Program-made: the position numbers and the translations under genes
Notes under the pieces: model-generated
Seen by the model: the letters and a program-made list of their open reading frames with translations, nothing else
What the model was told of the DNA's origin: nothing
Databases searched by the model: none
Source of the DNA: a virus
Reading direction: 5' to 3' (one strand)
Virus record (IMG/VR): IMGVR_UViG_3300036766_001971
Location: 1 to 24,199 of that record
DNA length: 24,199 nt
Shown: piece by piece, positions 14,691 through 20,692 of the stretch
Position numbering within the stretch: the stretch's first letter is position 1
How the letters are laid out: every line of letters begins with the position of its first letter

Positions 14691-14777
14691 GAGTTAAAAA
14701 TATCACAAATATCACAAAAACCATTGAGTATCGTTGATTTTATTCTTTTTGATGAAAAGATTTGTAATCGAAATTAC

Positions 14778-15035
14778 TTATTTACACATTTTTGCCTTAA
14801 GGAAATCCCGAAGAAACGGGGTCATTTCCCCTTCCCTTTTTTGCCAGGGGAAATCCTGGGTGACGAAGATTTGTATTCTAGGGTTATCCGGAACGAGGGG
14901 GTCGGGTCGCAGGACAGAGATAGTGTGAACAAGTAGGCCGGTTTTATCTTCATGGGCCTTGACTAACGCCGTTAAGGCGTCATTCAGCAGTTTTGTTTCC
15001 GCATGAATGATTTCTAAGGGTTTATGATCAGGCAT
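14778..15035 (-). CDS. Hypothetical protein, 85 aa
   Basis: Last gene of the early operon before the non-coding locus. A strong SD (AAAGGAGG) precedes the ATG, which overlaps the stop of the zinc-ribbon gene by 8 nt. It begins with a helix (MPDHKPLEIIHAETKLLNDAL), then beta-strand-like ISVLRPDPLV and RIQIFVTQDF. No family recognised. No GC-rich terminator follows its stop, so its transcript probably enters the AT-rich locus. Confidence 0.65.
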   Translation of the reverse strand: MPDHKPLEIIHAETKLLNDALTALVKAHEDKTGLLVHTISVLRPDPLVPDNPRIQIFVTQDFPWQKREGEMTPFLRDFLKAKMCK

Positions 15036-15210
15036 GGGGGACCTCCTTTAGTTTAACCTGGATCTTCTCTCGGTTGTGAATGTTGTTAGAGTAGAACCAC
15101 GTATTACCACAGACCCGACAACCGAATCTTTTGGCTTCTTCAAAGTCCGATCGGGTATATTCTTCCCCACATTCGCTACATAACCAGGCTATTTGCTCCA
15201 CTTGAGCCAT
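15028..15210 (-). CDS. Small zinc-ribbon protein, 60 aa
   Basis: Two CxxC pairs (CSECG at residues 11-14, CRVCG at 32-35) spaced like a rubredoxin-type zinc ribbon, then WFYSNN and a basic tail. It probably binds zinc and may contact nucleic acid or protein; the role is unknown. The ATG has no evident SD, so a structured upstream region (15211-15314) or coupling may affect its translation. It overlaps the next gene by 8 nt. Confidence 0.7.
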   Translation of the reverse strand: MAQVEQIAWLCSECGEEYTRSDFEEAKRFGCRVCGNTWFYSNNIHNREKIQVKLKEVPHA

Positions 15211-15314
15211 ATATTAGACCATTAGCAGGGCAGCGGTCCCACTGCGTGGGGTGGCCTGGTCTGAGGCCCCCGCGGCATCGCGGAGGCAGAGATGAGGCCG
15301 GCTCGCTTCCGATT
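15211..15314 (-). other. GC-rich structured stretch between two small genes
   Basis: About 100 bases with far higher GC than their surroundings. They contain a 9-bp hairpin at 15266-15287 (GCCTCCGCG, AUGC loop, CGCGGGGGC) and a CCCAC/GTGGG hairpin near 15240. GGAGGCAG in the preceding gene end can pair with CTGCCTCC here. CCATTAGCA occurs at 15219-15227 and 15338-15346, flanking the segment as 9-bp direct repeats. No T-tract follows, so it is not a normal terminator. It may be a structured RNA or a small inserted element. Confidence 0.45.
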
Positions 15315-15389
15315 TCAGCGCCCCCTGCCTCCCCATCCCATTAGCAAAAACCCTACTAAAACCCACATTAACCGCCCCAAAGTCCGCAT
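15315..15389 (-). CDS. 24-aa membrane peptide
   Basis: The ATG at 15387-15389 has a clear SD (GAGGAG, seven bases away). The peptide has a basic start (MRTLGR), a hydrophobic core (LMWVLVGFLLMGW) and a basic end (GGRGR): a minimal single-pass membrane peptide. It lies alone between the 145-aa gene and the GC-rich stretch. No family recognised. Confidence 0.5.
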   Translation of the reverse strand: MRTLGRLMWVLVGFLLMGWGGRGR

Positions 15390-15493
15390 ATTTTGACTCC
15401 TCATGTAACTTACGGTTTGACTTTATAAACCCTTATGGTTGTTAACTCCCCCTTTATACGGACCCCGTCGGCTAGAGGTCCTATCCCCATCCA

Positions 15494-15931
15494 TCAAAGA
15501 GGTATAAACAGGTCACTACCCCCTGATCGACCATCGCCCCCGTCCTCTTTCGCCTTAGGCCGGATCAAAATGAGGCGATCATTCAATGTTCTTAAACCTA
15601 TAGTTCCCTTTATCATGCAAGTTAAATAGATAGTCTCCCAAGCTAATTCATTCAAATAATAAGAAATCTTTGCGGTTCGAGACGTTTTAACCAAGGATAA
15701 AATATCTATAGTTTCTTTCAAAAAGTCCTGAAGGGTCTCACTGGCTACCCGCAAAGCACAGCCAAAACTGGCCGTTTCCTCCAGGTCCTCCACCAAAATT
15801 TCATCGCCTTCTTCGGGCGGCCCCAAGTGTTGATAAAGTTTGATTCCTGAAAATCGCTCTAATTCCGAGGGTAAGAATAATTGGCTCATTAACCCTTTTA
15901 CAAATCCTAAAACGAAATCCCGATTATTCAT
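15494..15931 (-). CDS. Hypothetical protein, 145 aa
   Basis: Acidic, largely helical protein (MNNRDFVLGFVKGLMSQLFL ...). Its middle is rich in Glu/Asp (PPEEGDEILVEDLEETA) and a later helix holds ETIYLTCMIKGTIGL. The glycine/aspartate-rich end (KEDGGDGRSGGSD) is probably disordered. No domain recognised. The SD is weak. It lies 25 nt after the zinc-finger gene and belongs to the same leftward operon. Confidence 0.6.
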   Translation of the reverse strand: MNNRDFVLGFVKGLMSQLFLPSELERFSGIKLYQHLGPPEEGDEILVEDLEETASFGCALRVASETLQDFLKETIDILSLVKTSRTAKISYYLNELAWETIYLTCMIKGTIGLRTLNDRLILIRPKAKEDGGDGRSGGSDLFIPL

Positions 15932-15956
15932 GGCAAATTAGGGATCTCCGCCATTT

Positions 15957-16172
15957 TTACCAAAGGGACGGTTCCCATTTCCGTTTTTTCAGTTCACAGA
16001 GAAAATTCATCAAATGTTCGCCCAAAGGGGTAAGGATTAAACCCCTGTTGCATAGGGGATTTGAGCAATTAATAACGCGAAGAGGTTCTAAAAAAGAAGG
16101 TATCCAGGACCCTCGGGGAATTTTCCCAGTGCCCCCACATTTTGAACAAATACTATAAAATTCATCCATCAT
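15957..16172 (-). CDS. Small zinc-finger protein, DnaJ-knuckle-like
   Basis: A 71-residue protein with CSKCGGTGKI (residues 9-18) and a second cysteine pair in CSNPLC. The CxxCxGxG pattern is the knuckle of DnaJ-type zinc fingers, often present alone in phage small proteins. GGAGG precedes the double ATG; either Met 1 or Met 2 could start. It overlaps the upstream gene's stop by 4 nt. Probable zinc-binding adaptor; function unknown. Confidence 0.65.
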   Translation of the reverse strand: MMDEFYSICSKCGGTGKIPRGSWIPSFLEPLRVINCSNPLCNRGLILTPLGEHLMNFLCELKKRKWEPSLW

Positions 16173-16417
16173 ATTTCCTCCGCAGGGTTAGTTAATAAAG
16201 ATAATTGTTTTCCATCCTCAATCTTTTGCACTGTGTAACCCAGACGAAATAATATCCAACCTAATTCTAAGCGGCTTTCGGCCGAGGCCAGGGGATTTTC
16301 AGTATTGGGCCCGATCCAAAACCGTTTTTTCTCCTTCCAAACAATCATCGGAGCCGGAGGGCAGCCGAGTTTGAGGAGGTGGAACTTATCCAGGATTTCT
16401 TGAGGGCCGCGAGTCAT
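16169..16417 (-). CDS. Hypothetical protein, 82 aa
   Basis: I start it at the ATG 16415-16417 because it forms an ATGA overlap with the upstream stop and has AAGGA seven bases before. A start 42 bases earlier lacks an SD. It begins MTRGPQEILDKFHLLKLGCP and contains a repeated-strand look (MIVWKEKKRFWIGP) and LELGWILFRLGYTVQKI. No family recognised. Confidence 0.62.
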   Translation of the reverse strand: MTRGPQEILDKFHLLKLGCPPAPMIVWKEKKRFWIGPNTENPLASAESRLELGWILFRLGYTVQKIEDGKQLSLLTNPAEEI

Positions 16418-16803
16418 GAATCTTCCTTTAAGAATTCGGGATGACAAATCTTTAGCCATGCTATAAGTTTATTCATTCCCGGTTGCGATCCCAACATCCA
16501 GCCGTAACAAACGAATTCACCTTGCTCCTGCCAATAAGTTTTGGCCACAGATAAAAATTCTTGATTAAATTTTAGGTAAGGATATTTATTTTCTTTCTTT
16601 TGTTCGTCAGTTCCTTCGCGAAGTTGATAAGGGCAGCCGCACTGAGTGCACATAGCCTCGTAACTATAATCACTCCATTGAAATCTCATGGGGAAAGCCC
16701 CGCACAGGGCGCAAGTTTGATTTTGAGCAGACACCTCTTTATTGGCCCATAAATCATAATCTTTTAAAATGCCGTATTTTGGTTTTAAAAAAGAAGGTAT
16801 CAT
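16414..16803 (-). CDS. Zinc-ribbon protein, 129 aa
   Basis: CALCG and CTQCGC, about 20 residues apart (about 31-56), make a four-cysteine zinc ribbon. Upstream is a short basic leader. Downstream is a helical half with WQEQGEFVCYGWMLGSQPGM. It looks like a zinc-dependent DNA- or protein-binding factor of unknown role. It joins its neighbours by ATGA overlaps on both sides, so it is translated as part of the operon. Confidence 0.65.
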   Translation of the reverse strand: MIPSFLKPKYGILKDYDLWANKEVSAQNQTCALCGAFPMRFQWSDYSYEAMCTQCGCPYQLREGTDEQKKENKYPYLKFNQEFLSVAKTYWQEQGEFVCYGWMLGSQPGMNKLIAWLKICHPEFLKEDS

Positions 16804-16976
16804 TCTTTAACCAGGCCAATAAAGATGAAGGCTCGGGGTTCCTCTTCCATTAAAATAATTCGGTCATCACTTTGACCTGAGGAAAAATCAAGTAACAGAC
16901 GAATTGAATCTTCTTCGTCGTCTGCATAAACATGGAATTTTTGTTTTACTGTGCGTTCATATTTAAAGGTTCGCAT
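16800..16976 (-). CDS. Small hypothetical protein, 58 aa
   Basis: Starts MRTFKYERTVKQKFHVYADD and ends FIFIGLVKE. The stop overlaps the next ATG as ATGA, and GGTGGA lies upstream as SD. A basic beta-like start is followed by an acidic helix and a closing strand (AFIFIGLV). No family recognised. The tight coupling supports a real gene. Confidence 0.6.
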   Translation of the reverse strand: MRTFKYERTVKQKFHVYADDEEDSIRLLLDFSSGQSDDRIILMEEEPRAFIFIGLVKE

Positions 16977-16981
16977 AAAAA

Positions 16982-17362
16982 TTATTCCACCCTGTCCTGC
17001 CCCTTTAAAATACCGATAGAAGCCAACTCGATAATTTCCCCTGTGGTCCGGATCGTTCGGCCGAATTTCCAGTGCTCCAGGGCCGTTTCCAGGGTAATGG
17101 GGTTTTTTTCCAGGAACCGGTTGATCTGATGATCAAACTTTTCGGCCTCAGCATAACCGTTTAGGGCAACTCCCAAATACTGGTAGTCCCCTGGCACACA
17201 TTCCGTTTCATGAAGGGCTGTGTCCAGATCATGTAGAATCTCTGTGGTAGGGCTTATTAATTCTTCGGGCAGGGTCTTTGGGTCAGTTAAATCCGTTTGA
17301 ATCTGGGTTAAAAAACCCTTCAACCTTTGAACACAAACATCGTCAATTAACCAAAACTTCAT
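16982..17362 (-). CDS. Hypothetical protein, 126 aa
   Basis: First gene after an internal promoter (17395-17423), with SD AAAGGGAG. Mostly helical and acidic; it starts MKFWLIDDVCVQRLKGFLTQ and includes a possible coiled region (EILHDLDTALHE). The end holds ALEHWKFGRTIRTTGEIIEL. No domain recognised. Having its own promoter suggests the downstream block can be expressed apart from the upstream one. Confidence 0.62.
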   Translation of the reverse strand: MKFWLIDDVCVQRLKGFLTQIQTDLTDPKTLPEELISPTTEILHDLDTALHETECVPGDYQYLGVALNGYAEAEKFDHQINRFLEKNPITLETALEHWKFGRTIRTTGEIIELASIGILKGQDRVE

Positions 17363-17394
17363 AACTGGTCTCCCTTTCTATCATTCTGAATTTC

Positions 17395-17423
17395 TTTATA
17401 TAACCTGCATTAATAAATGTAAA
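17395..17423 (-). promoter_or_regulatory. Sigma70-like promoter inside the early region
   Basis: Minus strand TTTACA (17418-17423), 17-base spacer, TATAAA (17395-17400): 5/6 matches to each consensus hexamer with ideal spacing. It sits in a 62-bp gap, and transcription would start about 25 bases before the 126-aa gene. Confidence 0.6.
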
Positions 17424-17424
17424 T

Positions 17425-17700
17425 CTAATATTCGAATTCCCCAATATAAATAGCCCTAACGGATACCAAATGGGTATCTTCTACCAGACGGGGGATTTTT
17501 CGGGCTTTTTCCCAAGCCTCCATAATTGTATAGGCCGTGATTTCAGCGGTATCCAAACCGTCCCGAAACTGATAGACAGCCGGTTGACCCCGAAAAACTT
17601 CAGTAATTGCGGCCTTTCCCCAGTTGCCGGCGATCTCCCCCGCATCCTTTTTATCGGTAGTTACACCGACCAGATCCTTTCCAAAATGAATTAAAAACAT
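17425..17700 (-). CDS. Hypothetical protein, 91 aa
   Basis: Starts MFLIHFGKDLVGVTTDKKDA and ends AIYIGEFEY. The first codons overlap the end of the possible lipoprotein gene by 10 nt, with SD GAGGAA. The mixed alpha/beta layout with a helix IMEAWEKARKIP is like small phage accessory proteins. No family recognised. Confidence 0.6.
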   Translation of the reverse strand: MFLIHFGKDLVGVTTDKKDAGEIAGNWGKAAITEVFRGQPAVYQFRDGLDTAEITAYTIMEAWEKARKIPRLVEDTHLVSVRAIYIGEFEY

Positions 17701-18158
17701 CGCGCCGTTCCTCGCTGTTGCCCCGAACCTCTGGGATTTGTTGATGATCTTTGATCATGAACACTCGCCCTTAAACTTCCCCTATTCAAGTTTGACCGGT
17801 TAGCACGGATACAAACGGATCGGCCAGTTTTGGTAGGATGTGTTTTAGTATAACCCATTTTGGCCTGGCGCATTTTAGCACGATTCAATGCAACATGCCG
17901 CATTTTACCATGGTTTATTTTGGCATGCCGTATTTTAGCACGATTCAATGCAGCAGGACGCTTAACAAAAGTTGTTTGGGGATTTTCAGAAAATTCAGGA
18001 TAGATGGTCTGCTGGCGAAAGAAAATTGGCGCCGTTTCCCCTGTTAATTCTTGCTGGGGTTGCCCTAAGGGATAACCGGAATAATTAGGAATACGGACAC
18101 AAGCCGCTGACCATCCTACCACGCCGATAATTATTATCATTTTCCATCGGTTATTCAT
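17691..18158 (-). CDS. Possible lipoprotein with basic pentapeptide repeats
   Basis: A 155-residue protein. The N-terminus (MNNRWKMIIIIGVVGWSAAC) has a basic start, a hydrophobic core and a cysteine at 20. The lipobox SAAC is unusual at -3, so lipidation is likely but not certain. A proline/glutamine-rich stretch follows. Residues 67-111 are nine exact five-residue units of form x-x-[AGVT]-[KA]-[LIMT], such as NRAKI, RHAKI, NRAKM and RQAKM. This register can be read as A-x-L-x-x of pentapeptide-repeat proteins, but with Lys next to the core, giving a highly basic array rich in Lys, Arg and His. The tail is Arg/Ser-rich. It would sit at the membrane; superinfection exclusion is one inference. 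Confidence 0.6.
   Translation of the reverse strand: MNNRWKMIIIIGVVGWSAACVRIPNYSGYPLGQPQQELTGETAPIFFRQQTIYPEFSENPQTTFVKRPAALNRAKIRHAKINHGKMRHVALNRAKMRQAKMGYTKTHPTKTGRSVCIRANRSNLNRGSLRASVHDQRSSTNPRGSGQQRGTARCF
17826..17960. repeat. Nine tandem 15-bp repeats within the possible lipoprotein gene
   Basis: Units begin every 15 bp from 17826 to 17946. The 30-bp blocks at 17871-17900 and 17931-17960 are nearly identical (26 of 30 bases), so part of the array grew by duplication. No unit disturbs the reading frame. Confidence 0.8.
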
Positions 18159-18159
18159 A

Positions 18160-18507
18160 TCATTTTCCCTCGCATTTCTTTAAAATTTCTTGATATTGTT
18201 CTTGAGTAATCATTAAATGTCCATAGAATTCCGGTTTAAAGCCGTTCCATAGACCCGATTCCAGAAGGGCAACGATCCAGGCGGCGATGGGCCCTTCATA
18301 ATCATTTGGAGGAACTGCGGGAATTTCTCCTGAGCGAACTCGCCAACGACCGATCTTGATCATTTTGATCATGGAATCTGCCCAAATTGTCTTTAATTGT
18401 TCTCCATGAAGAACAAGGCCCAAACGACTTTTGTGAAATATCAAACTAATGATTTCCCATTCCATTCCGAAACGGTCAATCAGTGTTTGGCCAACTTTGA
18501 ATTTCAT
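18160..18507 (-). CDS. Hypothetical protein, 115 aa
   Basis: Starts MKFKVGQTLIDRFGMEWEII, a beta-rich N-terminus like small SH3/KOW-type folds (VGQTLIDRFGMEWEIISL). Then comes a helical half with WIVALLESGLWNG and a charged end (EQYQEILKKCEGK). No family recognised with confidence. It joins its upstream neighbour by an ATGA overlap, and the possible lipoprotein gene starts one base after its stop. Confidence 0.6.
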   Translation of the reverse strand: MKFKVGQTLIDRFGMEWEIISLIFHKSRLGLVLHGEQLKTIWADSMIKMIKIGRWRVRSGEIPAVPPNDYEGPIAAWIVALLESGLWNGFKPEFYGHLMITQEQYQEILKKCEGK

Positions 18508-18701
18508 GATTGTTTTTCCACCATTTGAATCATCTCGTCTAAGCGATAAATAAGTGATTCAAATTCATCATTGACGGGGGGATTATAGATAAAATTAGAA
18601 AGTTCTTCTCCTATTCCCTCCAATTGAGTCCGAATCCACTTGAGACGAACCGCCGGAAGAATTTTCTTTGACAAAGGTCTAAGAACCTCTATATCAGCCA
18701 T
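18504..18701 (-). CDS. Small helical protein, 65 aa
   Basis: Starts MADIEVLRPLSKKILPAVRL. Three helices with a closing segment (LIYRLDEMIQMVEKQS) suggest a small coiled-coil or partner protein. Its start overlaps the upstream coiled-coil gene by 8 nt and its end makes an ATGA overlap with the next gene. No family recognised. Confidence 0.58.
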   Translation of the reverse strand: MADIEVLRPLSKKILPAVRLKWIRTQLEGIGEELSNFIYNPPVNDEFESLIYRLDEMIQMVEKQS

Positions 18702-19092
18702 TATCTCGTTCCTCCTTGGGAATTCCTAATTTTTCTTCCAAATTTTCTATTACATCTGGTAAAATTAAGCGGCCGGGCAAACTTTCTGATTCCCAGGCTC
18801 GAAGGACAGGGATAAGGACTAATTTTAACCATTCCAGGAATCCGTTGCATTCTGAATGAAACCGAATATAACGATCTAATTCACTATTAAAACTTTGAAT
18901 CTGAGTCCGGAGGCCCTGGACTTCCACTATGGCCCGATCGTAATCTTTTTCTGTTAAAAGATTTAGAATATGATCCCGATTAATTTCTAATTCACGGATT
19001 TTTCTGGGCAAACCCCTGGATTGGACAATTTTTGAGTTTCGAATTATTTCTGCTAATTCTCGGGATTTACGAAGAAGGCCGATGATTTCCAT
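18694..19092 (-). CDS. Coiled-coil protein, 132 aa
   Basis: Starts MEIIGLLRKSRELAEIIRNS and is almost entirely helical, with a long heptad-like middle (about residues 30-75: REL, LLTEK, VQGLRTQIQSFNSELDRYI) and a second helical block around WLKLVLIPVLRAWESE. It may be a structural or adaptor protein acting with the adjacent 65-aa protein. SD AAAGG, six bases from the ATG. The start lies 26 nt inside the upstream gene. Confidence 0.6.
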   Translation of the reverse strand: MEIIGLLRKSRELAEIIRNSKIVQSRGLPRKIRELEINRDHILNLLTEKDYDRAIVEVQGLRTQIQSFNSELDRYIRFHSECNGFLEWLKLVLIPVLRAWESESLPGRLILPDVIENLEEKLGIPKEERDNG

Positions 19093-19267
19093 AAAAAACC
19101 TTTTCCACCCAAATAGACCATCGTTTTGGTCGCGTCAGATCGTGCAGACGGCCCCTAACCCGGATGACCCTGGGGGACATTAACCCCATGGAAATCGCCC
19201 CTTTTAAAGTTCGGGCGACTATAATTTTGATCTGTTTATTTTGATCTTGAAGCTCGAATTTTTTCAT
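19067..19267 (-). CDS. Small basic protein, 66 aa
   Basis: I start it at ATG 19265-19267 (MKKFELQDQNKQIKII), which overlaps the upstream stop as ATGA; an earlier TTG is less likely. The protein is basic, beta-rich (IKIIVARTLKGAIS, RVIRVRGRLHDL) and short. Nucleic-acid binding is possible from charge alone. No family recognised. Confidence 0.55.
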   Translation of the reverse strand: MKKFELQDQNKQIKIIVARTLKGAISMGLMSPRVIRVRGRLHDLTRPKRWSIWVEKVFYGNHRPSS

Positions 19268-19578
19268 GGTTTCAAAGTTTCCCGGGGAACCCAACCAATA
19301 ATCCCCCTAAATTTGCCTTCCAAAATTCTGATTTGTAAACAACTCCAATTAGATTTTATTATAGAACATTCCGTTTTTGGAGAAACTATTGCTACTAAAG
19401 TAAAAATGAATTTTTGATCGTAAACACTTTTATGGTCTAAAATATGTTGTATTCCGTATTCCATAAGATCCTCAGTTTTAAAAACAAAAACAGAGGCCCC
19501 TGGGTCAGTAGAAATAATTAATTGGGCAGCTTGAACTGGAAAGGCGACCAGAATAAATAGTAAGATTAGAATTTTCAT
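19264..19578 (-). CDS. Secreted SH3-like protein
   Basis: Starting at ATG 19576-19578 (SD AGGA) gives 104 residues with a clear Sec signal: MKILILLFILVAFPVQA, then AQLIIS. A C-terminal segment (RILEGKFRGIIGWVPRETLK) is typical of bacterial SH3-like domains, which bind peptidoglycan or periplasmic peptides. Two cysteines (in TECS and NWSC) nine apart may form a disulfide in the periplasm. An earlier in-frame ATG would hide the signal peptide. In an early phage operon this may alter the cell envelope; role inferred. Confidence 0.65.
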   Translation of the reverse strand: MKILILLFILVAFPVQAAQLIISTDPGASVFVFKTEDLMEYGIQHILDHKSVYDQKFIFTLVAIVSPKTECSIIKSNWSCLQIRILEGKFRGIIGWVPRETLKP

Positions 19579-19579
19579 T

Positions 19580-19867
19580 TTACCATCCTGCCTTAAATCT
19601 GGTTTCATTAACATGACTTAAAAAAACTTTGAACCGATCCCCCCGACGCCGTTTGCCTTTGGCCCGCCATAAGCGATTGGCCCGGTTTTGAATTTCCATG
19701 GCATAGTCGACAGTTCCTTTGAACTGGCCCCTTAAAAAAGCTAACAGTTTATTAGGCGCCTGGTAAACGGCCCAGATTCGAACCTGTTTACCTAAAACCT
19801 CTTGGTCAACCCCACGGGCCTGAGCCAAATAATTATAGACAATTTTACCACTTTCCGGCATAGGCAT
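19580..19867 (-). CDS. Small basic protein, 95 aa
   Basis: Started at ATG 19865-19867, eight bases after AAAGGAG, giving MPMPESGKIVYNYLAQARGV. Strongly basic toward the end (NRLWRAKGKRRRGDRFKVFL). Helical with an LLAFLRGQFKGTVDYAMEI centre. Could bind nucleic acid, judging only by charge. The signal-peptide gene begins one base after its stop. Confidence 0.55.
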   Translation of the reverse strand: MPMPESGKIVYNYLAQARGVDQEVLGKQVRIWAVYQAPNKLLAFLRGQFKGTVDYAMEIQNRANRLWRAKGKRRRGDRFKVFLSHVNETRFKAGW

Positions 19868-19880
19868 CTTGGTTTCTCCT

Positions 19881-20114
19881 TTATTCAAAATCCTGTAAGG
19901 CCGAAAAAGCTTCGCTCGTGATCCAAAGGTAAACTTCCCCTTTTTCTTGGGGAAGTCGCCCTGTATTAATAAACAGGACTAATTCATCCGTCCAGGTCTG
20001 CAAAGTGGCTCGTTCTTCGTCGTTGGAGTCGCCAAAGACATTTTCCTTAGGGAGTTTTCGTAAATCCTCCTGGATAGTTTCTAACATCGTTTGGGCTTGA
20101 TTAGGAGTTTTCAT
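19881..20114 (-). CDS. Small acidic protein, 77 aa
   Basis: Starts MKTPNQAQTMLETIQEDLRK, acidic and helical, with a beta-like YLWITSEAF toward the end. It lies two bases after the stop of the 191-aa gene. No family recognised. Confidence 0.58.
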   Translation of the reverse strand: MKTPNQAQTMLETIQEDLRKLPKENVFGDSNDEERATLQTWTDELVLFINTGRLPQEKGEVYLWITSEAFSALQDFE

Positions 20115-20116
20115 GA

Positions 20117-20692
20117 TTACATCCCTGGGTCCGTGTCCAGGAGTTCTTCTCTTTTTTCAGAGAGCCATTCTTCCAGGGCCTCTTTGTATTCTTCAGTTTC
20201 AGGGAATTCGGCCAGGCGCTTGGAGAAATCTTCCTCAGATTCTTCTTCGGTCTTTCCCGGTTCTTCGCCTTCAAAAGAAAAATCCAAGTCGATTCCTTCC
20301 AGTTCACTTCCCCAGTTTTCCAGGTTATCGACTCGTTCCTGAAGTAACTGGCCCGTGGCGGATTCCTGAAGATTTTCCGGCAAATTGTCTTTGCTACCCT
20401 GGGTTTCATCTTTAAGACTTTCGATTTCACCCACAGCTTCATCCCGAGCGGATTCCAGATCCGCGGGGTCCGTCGCAATCTGAAGGGCATCTTCCAAAAT
20501 TTCTCCGATCCCCAGATACTGTTGCATGAAATTGGAACTGGTTAATTGACTGGGCCTGGGCGGGGTTTTACTAAATTTCCGGTATCCCCTGCCACCGGAC
20601 ATAAGTGACCAAGTGTAATAAGATTCACCGGCCTTGATCCCAGCTTGAGGGTGATCTTTCCTGGCCTTTTTAACGAATTTTATTCTCGCCAT
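20117..20692 (-). CDS. Basic-head/acidic-tail phage protein, 191 aa
   Basis: The first ~55 residues are basic (MARIKFVKKARKDHPQAG, GESYYTW, YRKFSKTPPRPSQLTSSNF). This resembles, from memory, a phage family whose N-terminus is usually a CxxC zinc ribbon followed by a PPRPSELT motif. Here the cysteines are missing. The rest is very acidic and helical (Glu-rich to the C-terminus), like proteins that bind or mimic nucleic acid surfaces. Function unknown. SD AAAGGAG; the start overlaps the ART-like gene by 13 nt. The missing zinc ligands are notable if the family match is right. Confidence 0.6.
   Translation of the reverse strand: MARIKFVKKARKDHPQAGIKAGESYYTWSLMSGGRGYRKFSKTPPRPSQLTSSNFMQQYLGIGEILEDALQIATDPADLESARDEAVGEIESLKDETQGSKDNLPENLQESATGQLLQERVDNLENWGSELEGIDLDFSFEGEEPGKTEEESEEDFSKRLAEFPETEEYKEALEEWLSEKREELLDTDPGM

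Larger units (their letters stand above)
14450..14714. promoter_or_regulatory. Cluster of TATCA/TGATA half-sites
   Basis: TATCA occurs at 14450, 14531, 14620, 14638, 14649, 14684, 14701 and 14710, and TGATA at 14468, 14480, 14604 and 14668: twelve in 265 bp, often extended as CCGTATCAGG or ATATCACAAA. This density exceeds that elsewhere in the window by eye. Probable target of a phage DNA-binding protein (repressor, initiator or late activator). Confidence 0.6.
13416..14777. other. Long non-coding locus between the two operons
   Basis: About 1.36 kb with no gene I can support on either strand; the ORFs here lack RBSs and family resemblance. The left part (13440-14330) is moderately GC-rich with many short hairpins such as CCCCCAGGGTGGGGG (13646-13660). 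It holds two direct repeat pairs and the 21-bp array. The right part (14340-14760) is strongly AT-rich and full of TATCA/TGATA motifs. An iteron-like array next to an AT-rich unwinding-prone stretch suits a replication origin. Its place just upstream of the terminase suits a packaging site. Both remain inference. Confidence 0.6.

Noticed and set aside
14649-14714. DnaA boxes
   Set aside because: TATCACAA lacks the extra base of TTATNCACA; no match to the consensus.
14724-14936. Plus-strand ORF opposite the 85-aa gene
   Set aside because: Antisense to a well-supported gene and no RBS; only one of the two can be real.
15417-15488. 23-aa ORF after the 145-aa gene (TGATG overlap)
   Set aside because: No SD, low-complexity product; probably chance.
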